From Roseovarius sp. (GTDB lineage Bacteria > Pseudomonadota > Alphaproteobacteria > Rhodobacterales > Rhodobacteraceae), in assembly GCF_027019125.1 (NCBI RefSeq), contig NZ_JALUXE010000030.1, positions 310,001 to 374,000 on the forward strand: a stretch of DNA of 64,000 nucleotides, read 5' to 3'. The notes under the pieces were generated by a model that ran no database searches, was not told the origin of the DNA, and was given only the letters and a program-made list of their open reading frames with translations. Below, piece after piece: positions 51,726-61,281 of this stretch. A program made the position numbers and the translations under genes. Each line of letters starts with the position of its first letter. The stretch's first letter is position 1.

Positions 51726-52237
51726 ACGCGCTCATCCCCACATGGATCGGCGGGGATCTGGTGGCCGTGGACAAGCTCGAGGCGCATCAGCGCGGCCTGC
51801 GGCACAAGGCGGTGTCGGTTTTTGTGATGGCGGGCGAGGATCTCTTGATCCAGCGCCGCGCACTTGGAAAATATCATACGCCCGGTCTTTGGGCCAACAC
51901 CTGTTGCACCCACCCGCATTGGGGCGAAGAGCCTCTGGCTTGCGCGCATCGCAGGCTCTTCGAGGAATTGGGTATCACGGGCCTCTCTCTCACCCACCGC
52001 GATCAGGTCGAGTATCGCGCCGATGTGGGGGGCGGGCTGATTGAGCATGAGGTGGTGGATATGTTCATGTGCCGCCTGCCTGCGCGTTGTGACCTGAACC
52101 CCAATCCCGAAGAGGTGATGGACACGCGCTGGATTTCGCTGAATGCGCTCAATGCCGCGATCCGCATGAACCCTGCGCGCTATACGCCGTGGTTGCGCAT
52201 TTACATGGCTGAGCACGCAGCGCAGATTTTTGCCTGA
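51722..52237 (+). CDS. idi: Isopentenyl-diphosphate delta-isomerase, type I
   Basis: A 171-residue Nudix-fold metalloenzyme that interconverts IPP and DMAPP. The catalytic cysteine and metal sites are visible in GLWANTCCTHPHWGEEPL near 59 and AHRRLFEELGI near 79; the metal Glu and catalytic Glu are in LIEHEVVDMFMC. It ends the bchG operon by overlap with bchP, so it supplies prenyl units for tails and carotenoids. Its stop is five bases from the convergent azlD stop. Confidence 0.95.
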   Translation: MNALIPTWIGGDLVAVDKLEAHQRGLRHKAVSVFVMAGEDLLIQRRALGKYHTPGLWANTCCTHPHWGEEPLACAHRRLFEELGITGLSLTHRDQVEYRADVGGGLIEHEVVDMFMCRLPARCDLNPNPEEVMDTRWISLNALNAAIRMNPARYTPWLRIYMAEHAAQIFA

Positions 52238-52242
52238 GGCCC

Positions 52243-52575
52243 TTATATCTGCCCCATCAGCGCCAGCCCGGCGTAGAGTGTGACCGCGCCCAAGAGGATC
52301 GCCACGATCACGTTGCGCAGCACATAGCCCGCGATCAGCGTCACCAGCGCCGCCGCCATGCGCGGGGCATCGAGCGCGCCGCCTGTCGCCGCCGGCCAGA
52401 CCACCAGAGGGGCCACCAATCCGGGCAGCACCGCGACTGCCGTGTAGCGCAGGTGCCGCAAGAGCCACGCGGGCAGGGGCCGGTCGCCGATCAGCCCGGT
52501 AAAGACAAAGCGCAGCCCAAAGCTGCCCAGACCCAAGAGCACGATCACGGTCCAGAGGCTCGTCTTGTCGATCAT
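52243..52575 (-). CDS. azlD: AzlD family branched-chain amino acid exporter subunit
   Basis: A 110-residue protein with four predicted helices; it fits AzlD, the small partner of AzlC. It overlaps the azlC stop by four bases. The pair is predicted to export branched-chain amino acids. It marks the right border of the photosynthesis cluster. Confidence 0.85.
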   Translation of the reverse strand: MIDKTSLWTVIVLLGLGSFGLRFVFTGLIGDRPLPAWLLRHLRYTAVAVLPGLVAPLVVWPAATGGALDAPRMAAALVTLIAGYVLRNVIVAILLGAVTLYAGLALMGQI

Positions 52576-53294
52576 GGCAGCCGCGCCTCCTTGCGTCGTT
52601 CGAGGATCAGCTCCACCTGTGCGCCGGTCATCATGCCAGCAAGGCCCGCGACCAGCAGGCCGAGGTTATAGGGGAGAAACGCAAAGACCAGCGCCAGAGT
52701 CACAGACACAAAGGCCGCCGCCAGATGCGCAGGCGTGCGCAGCATCGGCGCGATCATCGCGAGAAACGTGATCGGCAGAGCGAAATCAAGCGCCAGCCCC
52801 TCGGGGATCGAGGTGCCCACAAGCGCGCCGACCAGAGTGAAGATATACCAGAGCGGGCAGATGGGCGTGACCACGCCAAAGAAATACGCGAGCCTTTGGG
52901 AGATCGACCAGCCGGGGTTTTTCTCAAAGGCGACGATGGCACAGGTATAGCTCTGATCCACCGTGAAATAGGCCGCAAGGGCGCGTTTTCCCAAGCTTGC
53001 CCCGCCGATATACGGGGTGAGAGAGGCGGAATACATCGCCATCCGCAGGTTGACTGCCAAGGCTGAAATGAGCGCAATCGCCGTGGGCGTTCCGTCGCTG
53101 AGCAGTTGCAGCGCGGTGAATTGTGCCGCGCCTGCGATCACCAGAACTGAAAAGCTGAGCGTTTCAAAGACGTTGAGCCCGGCCTCGGTTGCCACCACGC
53201 CAAAGAGCATCGAAAAGGGAACAATCACCAGTATGAAGGGCGCACCGTCGCGCACGCCTTGCCAATAGGTCGAATTGGTGGTTTGCCTATGCAC
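52572..53294 (-). CDS. azlC: AzlC family branched-chain amino acid exporter subunit
   Basis: A 240-residue membrane protein with about seven helices and the AzlC pattern GVRDGAPFILVIVPFSMLFG near residue 13 and AGAAQFTALQLL near 55. The frame starts with GTG at 53294 and lacks a strong SD. It is divergent from fdhD, with 63 bases between. Confidence 0.88.
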   Translation of the reverse strand: MHRQTTNSTYWQGVRDGAPFILVIVPFSMLFGVVATEAGLNVFETLSFSVLVIAGAAQFTALQLLSDGTPTAIALISALAVNLRMAMYSASLTPYIGGASLGKRALAAYFTVDQSYTCAIVAFEKNPGWSISQRLAYFFGVVTPICPLWYIFTLVGALVGTSIPEGLALDFALPITFLAMIAPMLRTPAHLAAAFVSVTLALVFAFLPYNLGLLVAGLAGMMTGAQVELILERRKEARLP

Positions 53295-53357
53295 CGCTTG
53301 CCCCTAAGTTGCCCCTGTGCCCTGACACCGCCTACCCAATGCCAGAAGGAGATGCAA

Positions 53358-54242
53358 TTGGCCACGACCGAAGACCTTCTGTCTTATCTCATTGCGCCCG
53401 ATCCCGCCGCCCCGCGCCTGACGCGCGCGGTTGAAGGGATGGATCATGAGGGCAAGCGCACGCAGATTTCGGTGGTCGAGGAGCGCCCGCTCACGATTTT
53501 CCTCAACGCGCAGGAAATCGTGACCGCCATGACGATTGGCGATTACCCTGAGTATCTGGCGCTCGGTTTTCTGCGCAATCAGGGGATGCTGGGACCGCAA
53601 GAGAAGGTTCTGGGTGTGGACTATGATGACGAGTTGGAAACCGTCGTGGTGCGCACCGATGGTCAGACGAGCTATGAGGAAAAGCTCAAGAAAAAAACTC
53701 GCACCAGCGGTTGCGCCGTGGGCACCGTCTTTGGCGACATGATGGAGGGGCTGGAGGGCGTGACCCTGCCCGCGGTGACGGTCAAGACCTCGGACCTCTA
53801 TGCCTTGGCCAGCGTGATCAACCGCACGCCCTCGCTTTACCTCGAGGCAGGGGCCATTCATGGCACCGTGCTCTGCCAAGGCAACCGCCCGCTGGTCTAT
53901 ATGGAGGATGTGGGCCGCCATAACGCCGTAGACAAGATCGCGGGCTGGATGCTGAGCGAAGGCGTCGCGGCCGGCGACAAGCTGCTCTACACCACGGGGC
54001 GTCTGACCTCGGAAATGGTGATCAAGACCGCGATGATGGGGATTCCGGTGCTCGCTTCGCGCTCGGGCTTTACCGCATGGGGCGTGGAAATCGCGCGCCA
54101 GGTGGGGCTGACGCTGATTGGCCGGATGCGCGGCAAGCGGTTTGTGTGTCTGTCGGGTGAGGAGCGTCTTTTGCGGGATGCGGATCCTGAGAGTGTGGGC
54201 GACGAGGACAGGAAACACCGCCGCAAAGGGGCAGACGCATGA
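53358..54242 (+). CDS. fdhD: Formate dehydrogenase accessory sulfurtransferase FdhD
   Basis: FdhD transfers sulfur from a cysteine desulfurase to the molybdenum cofactor of formate dehydrogenase. This protein has the TRTSGCAVGTVFGDMM loop with one cysteine (E. coli has two), and MEDVGRHNAVDKIAGWML and the LYTTGRLTSEMVIKTAMMG region. AAGGAG (53346-53351) touches the ATG at 53352, so the TTG at 53358 has better spacing and I choose it (294 residues); the ATG adds two residues. First gene of a Moco operon with mobA, mobB and moeA. Confidence 0.9.
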   Translation: MATTEDLLSYLIAPDPAAPRLTRAVEGMDHEGKRTQISVVEERPLTIFLNAQEIVTAMTIGDYPEYLALGFLRNQGMLGPQEKVLGVDYDDELETVVVRTDGQTSYEEKLKKKTRTSGCAVGTVFGDMMEGLEGVTLPAVTVKTSDLYALASVINRTPSLYLEAGAIHGTVLCQGNRPLVYMEDVGRHNAVDKIAGWMLSEGVAAGDKLLYTTGRLTSEMVIKTAMMGIPVLASRSGFTAWGVEIARQVGLTLIGRMRGKRFVCLSGEERLLRDADPESVGDEDRKHRRKGADA

Positions 54243-54874
54243 ATCGCCCCCTCGGGGTCATCCTCGCAGGCGGGCAGGCGACGCGCATGGGCGGCGGCGA
54301 CAAGGGGCTGCTTGCCCTTGATGAGCGTCCGATCCTTGCGCATGTGATGGACCGTCTGGCGCCGCAGGTGAGGACGATGGCGCTGAATGCCAACGGTGAT
54401 GCGGCGCGGTTCGACGCCTTTGGCCTGCCGGTGCTCTCCGATCCCATCCCCGGTTTCGCGGGGCCGCTGGTGGGGGTTCTGGCCGGTCTCGATTGGGCTG
54501 CGGGGCAGGGGGCCGAGGCAATTGTCACCGTCGCCGCCGACACGCCGTTTTTCCCGACCGATCTTGTACCGCAGCTCACGCAGACGGCAGAGGGGATGAC
54601 CCATCCCCTTGTCCTTGCCGCGACTCCGCGCGGCGATACGGACACAAAATCCATGAGCGGCAGCGGTCTGATCCGCCATCCCACCTTTGGCCTCTGGCCC
54701 ACGGCGTTGCGGCATGACTTGCGCGCGGCGCTGATGGACGGGCTGCGCAAGGTCGTGCTCTGGACCGACAAGCACGGCGGGCGCGAGGCGGTGTTCGACG
54801 ATGCCCTTGATCCGTTTTTCAACGTCAATACGCCCGAGGATCTGGACGCGGCGCGCAGGAGAATATCAGCATGA
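54239..54874 (+). CDS. mobA: Molybdenum cofactor guanylyltransferase MobA
   Basis: A 211-residue nucleotidyltransferase that links GMP to molybdopterin to make the bis-MGD-type cofactor. The GTP-binding motif is LAGGQATRMGGGDKGLLAL near residues 8-26. The central VTVAADTPFFPTDL near 96 supplies the Mg-binding Asp. The ATG overlaps the fdhD stop by four bases. Confidence 0.95.
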   Translation: MNRPLGVILAGGQATRMGGGDKGLLALDERPILAHVMDRLAPQVRTMALNANGDAARFDAFGLPVLSDPIPGFAGPLVGVLAGLDWAAGQGAEAIVTVAADTPFFPTDLVPQLTQTAEGMTHPLVLAATPRGDTDTKSMSGSGLIRHPTFGLWPTALRHDLRAALMDGLRKVVLWTDKHGGREAVFDDALDPFFNVNTPEDLDAARRRISA

Positions 54875-55362
54875 GGATTTACGGCGTCACCGGCTGGAAG
54901 AACGCGGGCAAGACCGGGCTGATGGAGAGGCTGGTGGCGGAAATCACCGGACGCGGTTATACTGTCTCGACCGTGAAACATGCCCATCATGCTTCTGACG
55001 TGGACCAACCTGGCAAGGACAGCCATCGCCATCGCATCGCGGGCGCGACCGAGGTGCTCTTGGCGTCGCGCAATCGCTTTGCCTTGATGCATGAACTGCG
55101 GGAGGACGAGGAGCCAAGCCTGGAAACCCTGCTGCAGAAACTTGCCCCCGTCGATCTGGTGCTGGTCGAGGGCTACAAGCGCGACCGCCACCCCAAGGTC
55201 GAGGCGTTTCGCGCCGAGACCGGCAATCCGCTGATTGCAAGCGATGACCCCACCATCCGCGCGGTGGCGAGCGATACGGCCCTGACCATCGACCGTCCCC
55301 TGTTCGACCTTGACGACACCAAGGCAATTGCAGATTTCATCCTGGCCGAGGTGGGCTTGTGA
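54871..55362 (+). CDS. mobB: Molybdopterin-guanine dinucleotide biosynthesis adaptor MobB
   Basis: A 163-residue GTP-binding accessory protein with the P-loop GWKNAGKTGLMERL near residue 7 and VDLVLVEGYKRDRHPKVEAF near 93. It is co-translated by ATGA overlaps with mobA before it and the MoeA fusion after it. Confidence 0.94.
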   Translation: MRIYGVTGWKNAGKTGLMERLVAEITGRGYTVSTVKHAHHASDVDQPGKDSHRHRIAGATEVLLASRNRFALMHELREDEEPSLETLLQKLAPVDLVLVEGYKRDRHPKVEAFRAETGNPLIASDDPTIRAVASDTALTIDRPLFDLDDTKAIADFILAEVGL

Positions 55363-57467
55363 CCCCGTTTGACACAATCGCCATGCTGGATTGGTCGGGC
55401 GGTGGCGACACCGGGCCGCAACCGTGCAAGGATGCGATCTGGCTGGGGGTGACGCGCAACACCGTGGACGAGGCACCGCGATACCTGCGCAACCGGGCCG
55501 AGGCCGAGGCGGCACTGATTTCCTTGATCGAGACAGAAATCACGGCGGGCCGCAGGCTACTGATCGGGGTGGATTTTCCCTTTGGCTTCCCAGCAGGCTT
55601 TGCGCAGGGATTGACCGGGTGCGACAATCCCTTTGCGGTCTGGGACTGGCTGGAAACGGTGATCGAGGATGGACCGCGGGGCAACAACCGCTTTGACGTG
55701 GCAGGCGAGATCAATCGCCGCTTTCCCGGTGTGGGCCCCTTCTGGTTCAATGGCGTCAAGCGCGAGATCGCCGACCTGCCGCGCAAGGATGCGCGTGCGG
55801 GGCATGGTATGGTTGAGAGGCGCACGGCCGAGGCGCGCGCCAAGGGGGCCTTCACCTGCTGGCAGATGGGGGGCGCGGGCGCCGTGGGCGGGCAGGTCCT
55901 GACCGGGCTTCCAGTGCTTAACCGGCTCAGGCGCAGGTTCTACGGGCAGGTGTCCGTCTGGCCGTTCGAGGTGCTGGACAAGCTCGTGGCGATGGTCGAG
56001 GTCTGGCCGGGGCTGATCAACCCCGCTGTCAAACGGGCCGAAGCGCAGGGTGGCATTCGCGACGCGCATCAGGTGCGGTTGATGGCGCGCGCTCTGGCCC
56101 GGCTGTCTCCGGACCGTCTGGCCGATATGCTTGCGGTGGACGCGCCCGAGGAGGGCTGGATACTGGGGCTGGGGCATGAGGCAGAGTTGATCGCCGCCTG
56201 CGAGGACGCGCTCAAACCGCCGCCTCTGCGCAATGATTGCTTCGCCCTGCCAGCGGGCGTGGATTGGACGCTGGTGGACGACGCGCTCGCCCTTTTGCGC
56301 GACCGGCTGCGCCCTGTTGTGGGTCAGAGCCGCGCGCCCTTGGCGCAGGCATTGGGCCGCGTGCTGGCAGATCCGGTTACTGCCCCGCGGGCAAACCCGC
56401 CCGAGGCGAACACGGCTGTGGATGGCTATGGCTTTGCCCATGCGAGCCTGACGACCGGCGATCAGGTGCTGCCGCTCGTCCAGGGGCGCGCGGCTGCGGG
56501 CGCGCCCTATTCCGGTACGGTGCCGCCGGGTTATGCCATCCGCGTGTTGACGGGGGCGGCGCTGCCTGCGGGCGTCGATACCGTGATCCTGCAAGAGGAT
56601 GTGACCTTGGGCGAGGGGCGTATCGCGTTTCGCGCAGGCCTCACACCCGGTGCCAATACCCGCCGCGCGGGCGAAGATGTGGCGGAGGGCGCGCCGGTGC
56701 TTGCGGCGGGCCGTGTCATCACCCCTGCTGACCTTGCACTCTGCGCCGCCGTGGGGCTGTCGGACCTGCCGATCCATGACCAGTTGCGCGTGGCAGTGAT
56801 TTCCACAGGGGACGAATTGGTCGAGCCGGGCGCATCCGCCAGCGACGGGCAAATCTATGATGCCAATCGCCCGATGCTCTTGGGCCTCGTGCAACAGATG
56901 GGCTATGCCCCGCTCGATCTGGGGCGGATTCCCGATGATCGCGCGACCCTGCGTGCGGCCTTTGATCGGGCTGCCGAAAATGCCGATGCGATCCTCACTT
57001 CGGGTGGGGCGTCGTCGGGGGATGAGGATCACGTCTCGGCGCTGCTGAATGAGGCGGGGGCGATGGCTGAATGGCGCATCGCGCTCAAACCCGGGCGCCC
57101 GCTGGCGCTTGGTCTATGGCGGGGTGTGCCGGTCTTTGGCCTGCCGGGCAATCCGGTGGCGGCGCTCGTCTGTGCGTTGATCTTTGCGCGGCCTGCGTTG
57201 CGGCTCTTGTCCGGGGCCGGGTGGTCCGTGCCGCAAGGATTTTACATGCCGGCTGCGTTTGAGAAACGCAAGAAACCGGGTCGCCGCGAATATCTGCGTG
57301 CGCGTATCCGCGAGGGCCGGGTCGAGGTTTTCGCCTCGGAGGGATCAGGCCGGATCAGTGGCCTGAGTTGGGCCGAAGGGCTGGTGGAACTGCCAGACGG
57401 GGCCGTAACCATCCAGCCAGGTGACCCGGTGCGCTATATCCCCTATGCGAGCTTCTTGAGCGCCTGA
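55359..57467 (+). CDS. moeA: Fusion: N-terminal RNase H-like/DUF429-type domain + molybdopterin molybdenumtransferase MoeA
   Basis: A 702-residue protein, about 300 longer than ordinary MoeA. Residues about 310-702 are a full MoeA: TAVDGYGFAHASL, GAALPAGVDTVILQED, STGDELVEPG, TSGGASSGDEDHV and FGLPGNPVAALV; this part inserts molybdate into adenylylated molybdopterin. Residues 1-290 are different: MLDWSGGGD and LLIGVDFPFGFPAGF suggest a DUF429-like RNase H fold. No stop or frameshift divides the two. It starts with GTG overlapping mobB. The role of the first domain is unknown. Confidence 0.85.
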   Translation: MTPFDTIAMLDWSGGGDTGPQPCKDAIWLGVTRNTVDEAPRYLRNRAEAEAALISLIETEITAGRRLLIGVDFPFGFPAGFAQGLTGCDNPFAVWDWLETVIEDGPRGNNRFDVAGEINRRFPGVGPFWFNGVKREIADLPRKDARAGHGMVERRTAEARAKGAFTCWQMGGAGAVGGQVLTGLPVLNRLRRRFYGQVSVWPFEVLDKLVAMVEVWPGLINPAVKRAEAQGGIRDAHQVRLMARALARLSPDRLADMLAVDAPEEGWILGLGHEAELIAACEDALKPPPLRNDCFALPAGVDWTLVDDALALLRDRLRPVVGQSRAPLAQALGRVLADPVTAPRANPPEANTAVDGYGFAHASLTTGDQVLPLVQGRAAAGAPYSGTVPPGYAIRVLTGAALPAGVDTVILQEDVTLGEGRIAFRAGLTPGANTRRAGEDVAEGAPVLAAGRVITPADLALCAAVGLSDLPIHDQLRVAVISTGDELVEPGASASDGQIYDANRPMLLGLVQQMGYAPLDLGRIPDDRATLRAAFDRAAENADAILTSGGASSGDEDHVSALLNEAGAMAEWRIALKPGRPLALGLWRGVPVFGLPGNPVAALVCALIFARPALRLLSGAGWSVPQGFYMPAAFEKRKKPGRREYLRARIREGRVEVFASEGSGRISGLSWAEGLVELPDGAVTIQPGDPVRYIPYASFLSA

Positions 57468-57474
57468 AGCGGGA

Positions 57475-58458
57475 TCAGGCAACCCCGGCGCGCAGGATGT
57501 CGTGGATATGCACGAGGCCGCGCAATTGTCCGACCTCGTCCACGGCAAAGAGCGCGCTGATCTTGTGGGTGTTCATGACCCCCAGTGCTTCGGACAAGAG
57601 CGCCTCGGGCAGGATGCTGCGGGGATTTCGGGTTGCCACCTCTCCGGCGGTGCGCGCCATAAGGTCCGACAGGTTTCGGCGCAAATCGCCATCGGTGATC
57701 ACCGCGATGAGGCGCCCCTCTTCGACCACAGCCGCCACGCCAAAGCCCTTGGCGGTCATCTCGATCAGGGTTTCCCCCATCGGGGTATCAGCGCCGACGA
57801 TGGGCAGGGCCGCGCCGGTGTGCATCACGGAGGACACGCGCAAAAGCTGCGCGCCGAGCGTGCCGCCGGGATGAAAGGCGAGGAAGTTCTCACGCTCAAA
57901 GCCGCGCAGGCGCATCAGGGCCACGGCAAGGGCATCGCCCAAGGCCAGTGTGCAGGTGGTGCTGGTGGTCGGGGCCATGCCAATGGCGCAGGCCTCGGGC
58001 GCATTGGGCAGGGTCAGCAGGAAATCGGCCTGTTGGCCGAGGGTGCTGTCAGGCTTTTTCGTGATGGCAATCAGCGGAATCGCAAAGCGGCGGCTATGGG
58101 CGATGATATCGGCCAGTTCGCGCGTTTCGCCGGAGTTTGAGATCAGGATCAGCGCGTCTTGCCGTGTGATCATGCCCAGGTCGCCATGGCTTGCCTCACC
58201 GGGGTGGACATATTGGGCGGGCGTGCCGGTGCTGGCCATGGTTGCCGCGATTTTCGCGGCGATATGGCCGGATTTGCCCATGCCCGAGACGATCACCCGT
58301 CCCTTGACCTCAAGCAGGCTGGCCACAACCGCGTCGAAATCGGCGGGCATTGCGGAGTGAAGGGCGCCGAGGGCCTCGGCCTCGATCCGGATCACGCCGC
58401 TGGCAATCTCGGTCGGGGTTTCGATCTGGGCCTCGGTGTGGGTCTTGGCGGTTGACAT
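57475..58458 (-). CDS. kdsD: Arabinose-5-phosphate isomerase (KpsF/GutQ family)
   Basis: A 327-residue enzyme that makes D-arabinose 5-phosphate for KDO in lipopolysaccharide. It has an N-terminal SIS domain (VIVSGMGKSGHIAAKIAATM near 52, ISNSGETRELADI near 100) and two C-terminal CBS domains (about 200-325). The ATG at 58458 is preceded by GGAGGG; a longer frame upstream has no family match. Its stop is seven bases from the convergent moeA stop. Confidence 0.93.
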   Translation of the reverse strand: MSTAKTHTEAQIETPTEIASGVIRIEAEALGALHSAMPADFDAVVASLLEVKGRVIVSGMGKSGHIAAKIAATMASTGTPAQYVHPGEASHGDLGMITRQDALILISNSGETRELADIIAHSRRFAIPLIAITKKPDSTLGQQADFLLTLPNAPEACAIGMAPTTSTTCTLALGDALAVALMRLRGFERENFLAFHPGGTLGAQLLRVSSVMHTGAALPIVGADTPMGETLIEMTAKGFGVAAVVEEGRLIAVITDGDLRRNLSDLMARTAGEVATRNPRSILPEALLSEALGVMNTHKISALFAVDEVGQLRGLVHIHDILRAGVA

Positions 58459-58615
58459 GGGCGGTGCCCTCCTTTTGCGGCAACTGTTAGCCTGTCGCGC
58501 GCCCGGGGCCAAGCGCGGGATAGCGATTGCAACAAAATGCCGCCGCGTCGATCCCCTGAACACGCCTCGCTTTTTCCATCTGGTCAGTCGCCACGCGCCG
58601 TCCTATCGTCGCGCC

Positions 58616-59839
58616 ATGAATGCCGATGCCGCTCTTCTTGACAGCCGATATGCATGGACGCGCCTTGCCGTGTCACTGGCCATTGCCATGATCGGCAATG
58701 TCGGAATGTGGTCGATCATCGTGGTGATGCCCGCCATGCAGGCCGAGTTTGGCGTCGACCGTGCAGCGGCCTCGATGCCCTATACCTTGACCATGGTGGG
58801 TTTTGCGCTTGGCAATCTCGGAATTGGCCGGGTGGTGGACCGGTTCGGTGTTACCACGGCACTGATCGGGTCGGCGCTGTTGATTTCCTGTGCCACGGCC
58901 CTGGCCGCCATTAGCCCGACGGTGCTGTTGCTGTCTGCCCTGCAATTCCTGATCGGATTTGGAACCGCCGCCAGTTTCGGGCCGCTGATTGCCGATGTCT
59001 CGCTCTGGTTTCTCAAGCGGCGGGGGATTGCCGTGGCGATCACCGCGAGTGGCAATTACCTCTCGGGGGCAATCTGGCCTGTGATCCTTGCGGGGATCTT
59101 GTCCGAGCAGGGATGGCGAGCGGTATACATGGTGCTCGCGGTGGTGACCGTGGCGGGGGTGATCCCCTTGGCTCTGCTCTTGCGCCGCCGGGTGCCAATG
59201 GCGGCGCGGGCGCATGCCGATAGCCTTTCGTCCGCGCGGGCCGGGGCCACGGGCCTCTCACCGCGCACTCTGGCACTTCTGCTCGGTCTGGCGGGGGTGG
59301 GGTGCTGCGTGGCGATGTCGATGCCGCAGGTCCATATCGTGAGCTATTGTGTCGATCTGGGCTACGGCCCGGCAGTCGGGTCACAGATGTTGTCGCTCAT
59401 GCTCTTGGGCGGGGTCGCGTCGCGCATTGTCTCAGGTCTGATGGCGGATCGTTTGGGCGGCGTGCGAACGCTCTTGATCGGCTCTGCGTTGCAATGTCTG
59501 GCGCTCTTTCTCTATCTGCCGTCGGGCGGTCTGACCTCGCTCTATATCGTCAGCCTTGTCTTTGGCTTGGCGCAGGGTGGGATTGTGCCCAGCTATGCCG
59601 TGATCGTGCGGGAATACATGCCCAGTGCCGAGGCCGGGCGACGCGTGGGTTTCGTGATGATGGCGACGATTGCCGGGATGGCGATCGGCGGCTGGATGTC
59701 CGGCTGGATCTATGACCTGACCGGCAGCTATCACATGGCGTTTCTGAACGGCATTGCGTGGAATTTCCTGAACATCGGGATCATGGTCCTGATCCTGATG
59801 CGCACACGGACCCGCACCGGCAGCGCACTGCCGGCCTGA
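58616..59839 (+). CDS. MFS transporter (monocarboxylate-type)
   Basis: A 407-residue carrier with twelve predicted helices, starting MNADAALLDSRYAWTRLAVS. It has GFALGNLGIGRVVDRFGV after helix 2, SLWFLKRRGIAVAITASGNY near 120, and SRIVSGLMADRLGGVRTLL near 278, as in MFS carriers of oxalate/formate or monocarboxylate type. The substrate cannot be read. The kdsD and MFS starts are divergent, with 157 bases between them and no other gene. Confidence 0.85.
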   Translation: MNADAALLDSRYAWTRLAVSLAIAMIGNVGMWSIIVVMPAMQAEFGVDRAAASMPYTLTMVGFALGNLGIGRVVDRFGVTTALIGSALLISCATALAAISPTVLLLSALQFLIGFGTAASFGPLIADVSLWFLKRRGIAVAITASGNYLSGAIWPVILAGILSEQGWRAVYMVLAVVTVAGVIPLALLLRRRVPMAARAHADSLSSARAGATGLSPRTLALLLGLAGVGCCVAMSMPQVHIVSYCVDLGYGPAVGSQMLSLMLLGGVASRIVSGLMADRLGGVRTLLIGSALQCLALFLYLPSGGLTSLYIVSLVFGLAQGGIVPSYAVIVREYMPSAEAGRRVGFVMMATIAGMAIGGWMSGWIYDLTGSYHMAFLNGIAWNFLNIGIMVLILMRTRTRTGSALPA

Positions 59840-59847
59840 TCCAGACC

Positions 59848-61218
59848 TCAGTAACTGTAATCGGCGTAAATCCGGCTCAGATCGCCGTTCCAATCGCCAT
59901 TGTAGCGATCGAGCAGTTCATCCGCCGGGGTCTTGCCCGTCTCGACACTCTCGCGCAGGGCATTGAGGAAATGCGTCTCGTCCGGGATCATGCCGCCGCC
60001 GCCCGAGCGCGCGCGCGCCTTGAGGCCGGCCTCTGAGATGTCCAGCACCGCGCGGGCCAGTTCATGCATGTGAATATCACCCACGCGCGCCTGGAGACCC
60101 TCCACGCTGGCGGCCACCCGCAGCGCATCGCGCGTCGCGGCATCCCAGCCCTTGCAGATGTCCCATGCCGCGTCCAATGCCGACTGATCATACATCAGCC
60201 CGACCCAGAAGGCAGGCAGAGCGCAGAGCCGGCGCCAAGGGCCGCCATCGGCGCCGCGCATTTCCATGAATTTCTTGATCCGCGCCTCGGGGAAGGTGGT
60301 GGTCAGGTGATCCGCCCAATCGCTCAGCGTCGGCTTCTCGCCCGGCAGGGCAGGCAACTCGCCGCGCAGGAAATCGCGGAACGACTGCCCCAAAGCGTCG
60401 ATATACTTGCCATCGCGATAGACGAAATACATCGGCACATCGAGCGCGTAATCGGCATAGGCCTCGAACCCGAACCCCTCTTCGAACACAAAGGGCAACA
60501 TGCCGGTGCGCGCGGGATCAAGATCGCGCCAGACGCGGGAGCGCCAGCTTTTGTGCCCGTTGGGTTTGCCCTCGAAAAAGGGCGAATTGGCAAAGAGCGC
60601 CGTCGCCACCGGTTGCAGGGCCAGTGCCACGCGCAGCTTCTGCACCATGTCAGGTTCTGAGGAAAAATCGAGATTGACCTGAACGGTGCAGGTGCGGCGC
60701 ATCATGGTCCGGCCCATGGTGCCGACTTTTTGCATATAGCTGTCCATCAGCTTGTAACGGCCCTTGGGCATGAGCGGCATGTCCTCATGCGTCCAGATGG
60801 GCGCAGCCCCCAGACCGATAAAGCCGACACCCACCTTGTCGGCGATGTCCTTGACGTCGCGCAGGTGGTCGTTCACCTCGTCGCAAGTCTGATGGATGGT
60901 CTCGAGCGGCGCGCCTGACAATTCCAGTTGCCCGCCCGGCTCGAGGCTCACATTCGCACCGTCTTTTTCCAGCCCGATGAGCTTGCCGCCCTCTTCCACA
61001 GGAGCCCAGCCATGCACATCGCGCAGCCCTTCGAGCACCGCCAGAATGCTCCGCGGTCCCTCGTACGGGATGGGGCGCTGCGTGTCCTTGCAATAGCCGA
61101 ACTTCTCGTGCTCGGTGCCAATTCGCCAATCTTCCTTGGGTTTGCAACCACTTGCCAGATACTCGGCCAGTTGCTCATGGCGTTCGATCGGCCCGCCGCC
61201 GGATTGTGGGATGGACAT
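59848..61218 (-). CDS. gshA: Glutamate-cysteine ligase (plant/alphaproteobacterial type)
   Basis: This 456-residue enzyme forms gamma-glutamylcysteine for glutathione. Typical segments are DWRIGTEHEKFGYCKDTQRPIPYEG near residue 29 (in two parts), EPGGQLELSGAPLETIHQTCDEV near 96 (in parts), MMRRTCTVQVNLDFSSEPDM near 175, and FMEMRGADGGPWRRLCALPAFWVGLMYD. Full length. It is convergent with the MFS gene. Confidence 0.94.
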   Translation of the reverse strand: MSIPQSGGGPIERHEQLAEYLASGCKPKEDWRIGTEHEKFGYCKDTQRPIPYEGPRSILAVLEGLRDVHGWAPVEEGGKLIGLEKDGANVSLEPGGQLELSGAPLETIHQTCDEVNDHLRDVKDIADKVGVGFIGLGAAPIWTHEDMPLMPKGRYKLMDSYMQKVGTMGRTMMRRTCTVQVNLDFSSEPDMVQKLRVALALQPVATALFANSPFFEGKPNGHKSWRSRVWRDLDPARTGMLPFVFEEGFGFEAYADYALDVPMYFVYRDGKYIDALGQSFRDFLRGELPALPGEKPTLSDWADHLTTTFPEARIKKFMEMRGADGGPWRRLCALPAFWVGLMYDQSALDAAWDICKGWDAATRDALRVAASVEGLQARVGDIHMHELARAVLDISEAGLKARARSGGGGMIPDETHFLNALRESVETGKTPADELLDRYNGDWNGDLSRIYADYSY

Positions 61219-61281
61219 TCTCGGGCCTCCTGATCAGGGCAGTGTCTCGGGCGACACAGTTGGCGGCAAACGTCAGGACTG

